A stretch of 17,999 bases of DNA from Clostridiales bacterium (lineage in GTDB: Bacteria > Bacillota > Clostridia > Lachnospirales > WQUN01), in NCBI GenBank assembly GCA_031269415.1, contig JAISZF010000072.1:1-17999 (forward strand). The letters run 5' to 3'. This document shows positions 11,923 through 17,999 of the stretch, one piece after another (positions within the stretch are counted from its first letter, which is position 1; each line of letters begins with the position of its first letter). The notes under the pieces were generated by a model. It ran no database searches, had not been told where the DNA came from, and saw nothing but the letters and a program-made list of their open reading frames with translations. The position numbers and the translations under genes were made by a program.

Positions 11923-12884
11923 ATAGCTACAGTAAAAGACGTAGCGCGAGAAGCGGGCTTATCGCTGGGAACCGTATCCAACGTAATCAATAACATACCA
12001 ACCGTCAGCCCGGATAACCGCAAACGGGTGGAAGAAGCGATCAAGAAGCTTGGATACAGGCCGAACCACGCCGCGCGCACACTCAGGACCAACGAAACAT
12101 CTTCCCTCGGCTTGATACTCCCGAGCATTACGAACCCCTTTTACCCCGAGGTTTCACGCGGAATGGAAGACGTCGCCATTAAAAACGGCTATACCGTTCT
12201 TTTGTGCAACAGTGATCGTAATGTTATAAAAGAGCGTACTTATCTCGATTTTCTTATCGAAAAGCGGATAGACGGCGTTGTTATCGTCAAACCTCAGATC
12301 AGCGCGGAAGAAATTAAGGTCATCAGCGGTTACACACAGCTTGTTTTGGTGGATGCCCCGCAAATCGTGGATCTGCCGTGCGACTATATCGACGTGGACG
12401 ACTTCGGGGGTTCTCTGTCCGCCGTGCATAAACTCTGTGAACTTGGCCACAAGCGCATTGCCTTTATTGAGGGCATTGCGTCAAAATCAGGTTCATCCCG
12501 CAGCGAGGCTTATTTTAAGGGCCTTCATGACTATGGTATAGAAATCGACTTTACGCTGATTCGGCGCGGCGCGTATGATTGGCACAGCGGCTATGCCTGG
12601 CGACTAACGACCTTATGGCGATTGGGGCTGTAAAATGTATCCGGGATAGAGGGTTATCCGTACCGGAAGATATATCCGTATTTGGCTACGACGATATAGA
12701 TATGGCAAGCCTGTGTCAACCGCCGCTTACAACCGTGCGTCAGCCGAAATACGAGATTGGCTCTTTAAGCGCGGATTTACTTATCCGGCGAATCCGAGAC
12801 GCTTCGTCCGGCGGTGTTACGCCTTATAATAAGCTTTCCCTTCCGACGGAAGTAATTATGCGCGGCAGCGTGGGTCCGCCATGA
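11923..12884 (+). pseudogene. LacI/GalR-family repressor, start codon lost and internally deleted
   Basis: The sequence IATVKDVAREAGLSLGTVSN is a classic LacI helix-turn-helix, followed by the hinge (GYRPNHAARTLR) and the sugar-binding core (LGLILPSITNPFYPEVSRG, then DGVVIVKPQ). At the expected ATG there is ATA (11923-11925), and no in-frame start or ribosome binding site precedes it; an in-frame TAA lies at 11878. After HSGYA (about 12595) some 20 residues are missing and the frame changes. The remainder, ATNDLMAIGAVKCIRDRGLS to MRGSVGPP, continues in another frame to 12884. Two independent lesions make it a pseudogene. It is divergent from rpiB and would have repressed the sugar operon via O1/O2. 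Confidence 0.85.
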
Positions 12885-13038
12885 AATTGATTTATTAAGC
12901 GTAATGTGAATTCAAGGGCTTCCTGTCACTTCCTCCCGATAGCATAGATATTATGTCTAAAATTTCTCTCCAAAATGAGTGGTATTTTTAGTATTTTTGT
13001 GCTAATATGCTAAAAAGCACAGTTTGGGGAGGGCCATT

Positions 13039-13317
13039 ATGCATATCTGTCCGAGGTGTTTTGAACCCTACAAAATGGATACCGAATATTGTACAAAATG
13101 CGGCTGCCATAAAGTTGACTATAGATATTGCGGCAACCCGAACTGCAGGCATTATAAACGACCGTGCGAGGATAGAGATGTATTCTGCGGCTATTGCGGC
13201 GAACCTACTATTTTCAAATTGGCTGATGATCGTATCAATAGCGACACGCTCAGGCTTTTCACCATAGTTGGAGCAATAGTTTTTATTCTGTACATATTAA
13301 ACAAATTGCCGGGATAA
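13039..13317 (+). CDS. Small multi-zinc-ribbon protein with C-terminal membrane helix
   Basis: The 92-residue protein begins MHICPRC and carries eleven cysteines, most of them in CxxC-like pairs (CPRC, CTKC, CGNPNC, CGYC), arranged as two or three short zinc ribbons over about residues 3-60. A transmembrane helix (about 72-90) sits near the C-terminus. ATG 13039 is chosen because GGGGAGGG (13026-13033) lies 5-6 nt upstream; the frame is open from TTG 13024, but that codon precedes the ribosome binding site. Such tail-anchored zinc-ribbon proteins are common in Clostridia and poorly characterised. No operon partner is evident, because the next gene has its own promoter. Confidence 0.75.
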   Translation: MHICPRCFEPYKMDTEYCTKCGCHKVDYRYCGNPNCRHYKRPCEDRDVFCGYCGEPTIFKLADDRINSDTLRLFTIVGAIVFILYILNKLPG

Positions 13318-13340
13318 TCCGCGCTATTTTCGATCGCCTC

Positions 13341-13368
13341 TTGAAAAAAACCATCCGTCCGATATAAT
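13341..13368 (+). promoter_or_regulatory. Promoter of the acyl-CoA ligase/ACT operon
   Basis: TTGAAA (13341-13346) and TATAAT (13363-13368) are 16 bp apart. The -10 box is preceded by CCGA, as it is in the overlapping -10 region of the MATE promoter (CCGATATAAT in both). Transcription would start about 30 bp before the ATG at 13407. Confidence 0.65.
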
Positions 13369-13406
13369 TATACATGTATCGCAAAAAAATCGAGAGAGGC
13401 GTTTTA

Positions 13407-14702
13407 ATGGAGAATTACTATCAACCGGATATGGAACGCGCCCCATATGAGGAGATGCGGGCGCTTCAGGACGCGCGGCTTAAGGAAAATGTCCGCCACG
13501 CGTATAACATCCCGTTTTACAAAGACCTGTTGGATCGAAACGGCGTAAAGCCTGAGGACATACAGTCCGTGGACGACCTTTACAAACTGCCGTTCATCAC
13601 CAAAGACGATCTGCGTGACGCCTATCCTTACGGGCTGCTGGGCGTGCAGTTGTCGGATGCCGTGCGCGTCCAGGCCACCAGCGGCACCACAGGCAGGCGC
13701 GTCGTGGCGTTCTATACGCAGGCGGACATAGACCTGTGGGACGAATGCTGCGCGAGGGCGATTGTCGCGGCGGGCGGAACAAAGGACGACATTGTGCATG
13801 TGTGTTACGGATACGGGCTTTTCACCGGAGGCCCGGGTTTAAACGGCGGCTCGCATAGGGTCGGCTGCCTCACGCTCCCCATGTCTTCCGGCAACACCGA
13901 GCGCCAAATTCAGTTCATGACGGATCTGAAGTCCACCATATTATGCTGCACGCCCTCATACGCGGCTTATCTCGCCGAGTCCATACACGAAGCCGGGCTG
14001 ATCGATCAGATTTCCCTGAAAGCGGGTATCTTCGGCGCGGAGGCTTGGAGTGAGGAAATGCGCCGCGATATAGAATCCAAGCTGCGTATAAAGGCTTATG
14101 ACATATACGGCCTGACCGAGATCTCCGGGCCGGGCGTTTCGTTTGAATGCTCCGAACAGACCGGCATGCATATAAACGAGGATCATTTCCTGGCGGAAAT
14201 CATAGACCCTCAGACAGGCAAGCAGCTTCCTTATGGCGAAAAGGGCGAATTGGTTTTCACCTGTATCACTAAAAAGGCCTTCCCGTTATTGCGGTACCGC
14301 ACACGCGATATTTGCGTGCTTACCAGGGACAAGTGCTCCTGCGGCCGCACGCTCGTCAAGATGTCGCGGCTTATGGGACGGACGGACGATATGCTTATCA
14401 TCCGCGGCGTTAACGTATTCCCGTCTCAAATCGAAACGGTGATTATTTCATGCGGGTTTGAAGCCAACTATCAGATTATTGTGGACAGGGTAAATTATAC
14501 CGATTCACTGGACGTGCATGTGGAGATGACTCCCGATATGTTCACGGACGAGGTGCGCGGCATTGAAAAGAAAGAGAACGAGATTGTGGAGAAACTCAGA
14601 TCCATGCTGGGTCTTACGGCAAAAGTAACCCTAGTCGCGCCCAAAAGCATTACGCGCAGCGAAGGCAAAGCGGTCCGTATTATAGACAAGCGGAAAATTT
14701 AG
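13407..14702 (+). CDS. paaK: Phenylacetate-CoA ligase (PaaK-type adenylate-forming enzyme)
   Basis: The 431-residue protein is full length for the PaaK family. It activates an aryl acid such as phenylacetate or indoleacetate with ATP and CoA. Motifs seen are the P-loop ATSGTTGRR (about 90-98), YGYGLFTGG, the substrate/ATP loop DIYGLTEISGPG, RYRTRDI, and the C-terminal hinge GRTDDMLIIRGVNVFPSQIE. ATG 13407 is preferred, with GAGAGG 8 nt upstream; an ATG at 13374 is in frame but has no ribosome binding site. It is followed 12 bp later by the ACT-domain gene, the usual pairing in anaerobes that ferment aromatic amino acids, often beside indolepyruvate oxidoreductase genes. Those are not in this window. 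Confidence 0.93.
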   Translation: MENYYQPDMERAPYEEMRALQDARLKENVRHAYNIPFYKDLLDRNGVKPEDIQSVDDLYKLPFITKDDLRDAYPYGLLGVQLSDAVRVQATSGTTGRRVVAFYTQADIDLWDECCARAIVAAGGTKDDIVHVCYGYGLFTGGPGLNGGSHRVGCLTLPMSSGNTERQIQFMTDLKSTILCCTPSYAAYLAESIHEAGLIDQISLKAGIFGAEAWSEEMRRDIESKLRIKAYDIYGLTEISGPGVSFECSEQTGMHINEDHFLAEIIDPQTGKQLPYGEKGELVFTCITKKAFPLLRYRTRDICVLTRDKCSCGRTLVKMSRLMGRTDDMLIIRGVNVFPSQIETVIISCGFEANYQIIVDRVNYTDSLDVHVEMTPDMFTDEVRGIEKKENEIVEKLRSMLGLTAKVTLVAPKSITRSEGKAVRIIDKRKI

Positions 14703-14714
14703 GAGGGCTGGCTT

Positions 14715-15143
14715 GTGATTATAAAACAATTATCCATTTTTGTGGAAAATAAAATGGGGAAGCTTGTGGACGTAGTGGAGGCGCTGGGCAAGGCGGGCAT
14801 AGACATACGCGCTCAGTCCATCGCCGATACCTCGGATTTCGGTATTCTGCGCGTCATTGTGACTAAACCCGACGAGGTGGCCTCGCTGCTGCGCGAGCAA
14901 GGCTATATTGTCCGCCTCACGGATGTGTTGGCTGTTTCTATGCCCGATACCCCGGGAAGTCTGGCTAAGGTTCTGCGCGCGCTTTCAGACGAGAATGTGG
15001 ATGTGGAGTACACATACGCTTTTGTTTCGCATAACAAAGATAAAGCGTATGTGGTCATAAGGGTCGAGAACAATGAACACGCGCTGGAGGTTCTCGCGAA
15101 TCATGGATTGCTGTTCGCGGATGAGGAGGATATATACAAATAG
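14715..15143 (+). CDS. Tandem ACT-domain protein
   Basis: The 142-residue protein contains two ACT folds (about 3-68 and 71-140). The first begins IIKQLSIFVENKMGKLVDVV; the second starts VLAVSMPDTPGSLAKVL and ends YAFVSHNKDKAYVVIRVEN. ACT domains bind amino acids and regulate enzymes. Homologues regularly follow paaK-like ligases and probably sense an aromatic amino acid or support ligase regulation. The GTG start is supported by AGGAGG at 14701-14706, which overlaps the paaK stop codon, so the two genes are one operon. Confidence 0.9.
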   Translation: MIIKQLSIFVENKMGKLVDVVEALGKAGIDIRAQSIADTSDFGILRVIVTKPDEVASLLREQGYIVRLTDVLAVSMPDTPGSLAKVLRALSDENVDVEYTYAFVSHNKDKAYVVIRVENNEHALEVLANHGLLFADEEDIYK

Positions 15144-15177
15144 CGACGCCTTTCGTCAAGGTATTTAGTAAAAAGTT

Positions 15178-15210
15178 ACGAGCGCCAAGAACTCATATCT
15201 TGGCGCTCGT
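15178..15210. terminator. 13-bp hairpin between convergent genes
   Basis: ACGAGCGCCAAGA (15178-15190) and TCTTGGCGCTCGT (15198-15210) are perfect reverse complements with a 7-nt loop. It lies between the ACT gene and the convergent DUF4143 remnant, whose stop codon (15193-15195) is in the loop. On the minus strand a T5 run follows 3 nt later; on the plus strand the T-run is weak. It is probably a shared terminator. Confidence 0.65.
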
Positions 15211-16172
15211 AATGTTTTCGTCAGACAACAGGAAGTCTATCAGATTTACGTTTCGGATTCCATCGAAATCGGTGACAGGCGTGCGATCCATAGATAGAAC
15301 CACCTTCTCATAGTTGTCCGGTATGCCGCGAAGCTGCTCCAATTCCCGTTTTCTCACGCTATTGTCCAGCATGGACGCCGTTACCTGATAATAAACGATT
15401 TTGTCTGATCTGGTTGCGACGAAGTCAACTTCCAAGGCTCCAAGTTTCCCGATGGATACCTTAAACCCGCGGCGCAGCAGCTCGAAGTAGACGATGTTCT
15501 CCAGCGTGAAGCCATAGTCGCTGTTACGGAAGCCTAGCAGCTCGTTTCGGATGCCGGTGTCCACTAAGTAGAATTTCTCCCGTGTTTTCAGATGCAATTT
15601 GACCTTCAGGTCATAACGCCGCGCCCGGTACAGGATGAACACGTTCTTGAGCATCTTAAGGTAATTGTCTATGGTATCGCTGGTGGTTTTTCGCCCGGCG
15701 CTTGTCAGGTAGTCGCTGATTCGCTTGGTGAAAACCGCGTTGCCAATATTTCCGCATAGAAAACGTACTACATTTTCCAGCAGCGCGGGATCCCGTACTG
15801 AATTTCGCTGGATGACGTCCCGCATAATAATCGTGTTGTAGATGCCGTTCAGATATGGACTGATAGACTGTACATGTTCCCGAATTTCGGTAAGTCCGGG
15901 GAATCCGCCCCAGCGGGTGTACTCGTTGAAGCGCGCTGTCAGGTCTCTGTTTCGCTCACATGCGTTAAAATCAAGGTATTCCGCGAACGAAAGCGGCATC
16001 ATTTGAATTTCTATATAGCGGCCCGCCAGCAGGGTGCTTAACTCAGATGAAAGCATATAGGCGTTGGAGCCTGTAATGTAGATATCGGTGTTCTTAATCA
16101 GCTTAATGAGTTCACAGCTTTTTCCCACCCATCAACCTGCTGCACCTCATAGAGCAGGATGTAGTTCATAGT
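15193..16172 (-). pseudogene. DUF4143 (AAA_14) ATPase, N-terminus deleted and frameshifted
   Basis: About 310 residues match the C-terminal two thirds of AAA_14/DUF4143 ATPases: DIYITGSNAYMLSSELSTLLAGR, the LSFAEYLDF motif, the DUF4143 middle (FYLVDTGIRNELLGF), and an endonuclease-like end with EVDFVATRSDKIVYYQVTA. In the neighbouring frame upstream lies the Walker B neighbourhood (YILLYEVQQVDGWEKAVNS), shifted by one base near 16105. The Walker A region and everything before it are missing. The best open frame (GTG 16128) has no ribosome binding site. I read it as a dead remnant. Intact relatives are common in anaerobes and poorly understood. Confidence 0.8.
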
Positions 16173-16273
16173 CTCCGGGAGCAGCCGAGTTTTCACGCCG
16201 CTATGTCTAGTATACACGAAACATATGCCAGTATCAGTAATTTTTCGATTATAACCGAAAAAACCATTTGCTA

Positions 16274-16302
16274 TTGACCCTAACGCGCCGATATAATATA
16301 AT
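16274..16302 (+). promoter_or_regulatory. Promoter of the MATE exporter gene
   Basis: TTGACC (16274-16279) is followed after 17 bp by TATAAT (16297-16302); an overlapping TATAAT at 16292 gives a poor 12-bp spacing. The sequence 16173-16273 holds only AT-rich DNA with a short imperfect palindrome (TTTTTCG at 16241 and CGAAAAA at 16256) and no gene. Confidence 0.7.
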
Positions 16303-16315
16303 ACTTAAATGAAGT

Positions 16316-16340
16316 GGAGCCTCGTATGAAACGGGGCTCC
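16316..16340 (+). other. Leader hairpin upstream of the MATE gene
   Basis: GGAGCCTCGT (16316-16325) can pair with ACGGGGCTCC (16331-16340) over 10 bp (one G-U) around the loop ATGAA. It begins about 10 nt into the predicted transcript and is followed by GTCTTTATC, a poor T-run, so it is either a weak attenuator or a stabilising 5' hairpin. No known riboswitch consensus was recognised. Confidence 0.45.
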
Positions 16341-16378
16341 GTCTTTATCAAAGGGTACAACCATTCGGAGGGATATTA

Positions 16379-17791
16379 TTGAGGTTTAGTTTAAAAAGCC
16401 TAATGACCGCTCAAGATATGACTGAGGGTTCCATTTGGAAAAAACTCGCCGCGTTCTCAGTGCCGCTGTTAATCGGCAATGTCGTGCAGCAGATGTACAG
16501 TACGGTCGACACAATCGTAGTAGGCAGGTTCGTGGGCGACTCCGCGCTGGCGGCTGTCGGCGCCAGTTTTCCGATTCTCAACCTGCTGCTGATACTGTTT
16601 ATGGGCGCGGCCACCGGCGCCGGCGTTATGGTATCACAGTATTTTGGGGCAAAGGATCGGGATCAACTCTCCAGAACCGTTGGCACGACTATCATGCTGA
16701 TGTTTATTATAAGCATTATGATCATGATTATGGGTCCTTTAGTCACCCGCCCTCTGCTGCGCGTGCTGAACACGCCGGAAGATGTACTGGAACAATGCGC
16801 CAACTATTTAAATATTCTGTTTATCGGTATAACGGGCATCGCTTACTATAACGGCATATCCGGAATCCTGCGCGGCATGGGTGATTCCGTAATGCCGTTG
16901 ATATTTCTGTGCCTGACTTGCGCGCTGAATATTATTATGGATATCTGGTTTGTCGCCGGACTGGGATGGGGCGTCGCGGGGGCGGCGTGGGCAACGGTTG
17001 TGTCGCAGTGGATTTCGTCGGTGCTGTGTTTTATCCGTTTGGCGCGCATGAAAGATGTTTTGGATGTAAAATGGTCATTAATACGCGTTAATAAAAAACT
17101 CGCGCTGGAAATGAGCAGATTGGGGCTGCCCGCCGCTTTCACACAGATGATTTTTTCACTTTCACAGATTATAGTTCAGTCGCTGGTCAATTCATTCGGC
17201 ACCATTGTAATCGCGTGCAGCACCATTGTCATGCGCGTGGATGGGTTCGCCATGATGCCCAATTTTACCTTCAGTATGGTTATGGCGACCTTTGTGGGCC
17301 AGAACGTAGGCGCGGGAAAGCTGAATCGCGTGGACAGCGGGGCGCGTTTGGGCCTTAAGATGGGTATAGGGGTTTCGGCGGCGCTGGTCGCGGCAATATT
17401 GGTATTCGGTAAATCTTTGATGGGCGTGTTTACGGAAACAGAAGATCTGATTAATATGAGCTACAGGATGATGTGCATACTCTCGTTCGGATACATAGCC
17501 ATGGCCGTCACCCAGATACTGTCCGGCGCTATGCGCGGCGCGGGAGATACCATGACGCCCATGTGGATCTCGCTGATCTCGTCGGTTATTATCCGTATGC
17601 CGCTGGCCTATCTGCTCGCTTGGCTGACTCGCTCGGAGGATTATCCCGCGGGGCGTCCTGAGACTATATTTATCTCGCTTTTAGCCGCCTGGATTTTAGG
17701 CGCGGTTATGACCTTGATTTTATATCGTGAGGGGAAATGGCGCAGAAAAAGTATTGTCACACACTCGCCGGAAATTGCTTTAAATGAATAG
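16379..17791 (+). CDS. MATE-family multidrug/sodium antiporter
   Basis: The 470-residue integral membrane protein has the MATE layout of twelve helices in two repeats. Signature stretches are FSVPLLIGNVVQQMYSTVDT (helix 1), IVVGRFVGDSALAAVGASFP, MVSQYFGAKD, and in the second half GLPAAFTQMIFSLSQIIVQS and SGAMRGAGDTMTPMW. Such proteins export cationic drugs or metabolites in exchange for sodium or protons. The TTG start at 16379 is supported by GGAGGG (16367-16372) 6 nt upstream; ATG 16412 would be too far from it. The gene is monocistronic as far as can be seen, with its own promoter and leader hairpin. Confidence 0.93.
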   Translation: MRFSLKSLMTAQDMTEGSIWKKLAAFSVPLLIGNVVQQMYSTVDTIVVGRFVGDSALAAVGASFPILNLLLILFMGAATGAGVMVSQYFGAKDRDQLSRTVGTTIMLMFIISIMIMIMGPLVTRPLLRVLNTPEDVLEQCANYLNILFIGITGIAYYNGISGILRGMGDSVMPLIFLCLTCALNIIMDIWFVAGLGWGVAGAAWATVVSQWISSVLCFIRLARMKDVLDVKWSLIRVNKKLALEMSRLGLPAAFTQMIFSLSQIIVQSLVNSFGTIVIACSTIVMRVDGFAMMPNFTFSMVMATFVGQNVGAGKLNRVDSGARLGLKMGIGVSAALVAAILVFGKSLMGVFTETEDLINMSYRMMCILSFGYIAMAVTQILSGAMRGAGDTMTPMWISLISSVIIRMPLAYLLAWLTRSEDYPAGRPETIFISLLAAWILGAVMTLILYREGKWRRKSIVTHSPEIALNE

Positions 17792-17999
17792 GACTATGCC
17801 GTTAGCACAGTATACTTGAATGAAAAAATCGTGGGAGCGGACAAGGTGGTTACGGGGAAGAAAAACACACAAAAAATAGAACGAATCCATCTATCGCTTC
17901 GTACATGGGTAAAACGATTGGCTAGAAAAACTATTTGCTTTTCAAAAAAGCTAATCACGCATAAAGCGGTTGTAGGTCTTTGTATTAACGTAAAAATGT
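17792..17999 (+). mobile_element. IS1-family transposase, 3' part (runs off the window)
   Basis: Translation in the frame starting at 17792 gives a stretch with KNTQKIERIHLSLRTWVKRL, then ARKTICFSKK and HKAVVGLCI. These closely resemble the C-terminal region of IS1-family transposases (the IER-N-LRT-RxKRLxRKTICFS block). No start codon or N-terminal part is present; the similarity begins within a few bases of the MATE stop codon, which suggests a decayed or truncated copy. The window ends before the stop codon. Confidence 0.7.

Noticed and set aside
13024..13317. Zinc-ribbon membrane protein as part of the ubiquitin-like system
   Set aside because: It lies about 9 kb from the cassette on the other strand beyond a sugar operon, and its ribbon pattern differs from the cassette's zinc protein; no link can be supported.
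16303..16378. Riboswitch in the MATE leader
   Set aside because: Only one simple 10-bp hairpin is visible, with no conserved aptamer motif such as those of known guanidine or other efflux-linked riboswitches and no clear expression platform.

Overview
The window looks like a chromosomal segment of an anaerobic, low-to-moderate-GC Gram-positive bacterium, most likely an uncultured member of the Bacillota (Clostridia-like). The grounds are strong AGGAGG-type ribosome binding sites, TTGACA/TATAAT promoters, GTG/TTG starts, and a phenylacetate-CoA-ligase/ACT-domain pair, a MATE exporter and a DUF4143 ATPase remnant of the kind common in Clostridia. The taxonomic call is inference from style only.

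Region 1 (1-8134) is the remarkable part. A long minus-strand gene series reads from 8134 down to a terminator at 565-595: a 304-residue unknown protein, a 276-residue unknown protein, a membrane-anchored CHAT (caspase-like) protease, a 25-bp perfect hairpin, a three-helix membrane protein, a zinc-ribbon/RING-like protein, a ubiquitin-like beta-grasp protein, an E1-E2 fusion enzyme, a small gene interrupted by TAG, a membrane-anchored family-17 glycoside hydrolase, and a single-pass Pro/Thr-rich protein. The extracytoplasmic C-terminal domain of this last protein is homologous to that of the CHAT protease. Most adjacent genes overlap or lie a few bases apart, so I read them as one functional unit: a bacterial ubiquitin-like conjugation system joined to a caspase-like protease and a cell-surface glycan module. 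A convergent plus-strand HTH gene (88-801) sits at the far end with its own very strong promoter and an operator-like dyad.

Region 2 (8136-12884) is a sugar/sugar-acid catabolic operon under divergent LacI-type control: rpiB, a TIM-barrel epimerase remnant, a transketolase C-terminal remnant, an intact TIM-barrel epimerase and a D-2-hydroxyacid dehydrogenase. It is visibly decaying. The lacI gene has lost its start codon and carries a deletion/frameshift, and two enzyme genes are truncated and frameshifted. The last gene of this operon ends one base before the first gene of the ubiquitin-like cluster, so transcription from the LacI-controlled promoter could run into the cluster.

Region 3 (13039-17999) holds a small multi-zinc-ribbon membrane protein, a paaK-like acyl-CoA ligase with an ACT-domain protein, an N-terminally truncated DUF4143 ATPase on the minus strand, a MATE exporter with a promoter and leader hairpin, and the 3' end of an IS1-family transposase gene running off the window.

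No rRNA, tRNA or CRISPR array was seen.
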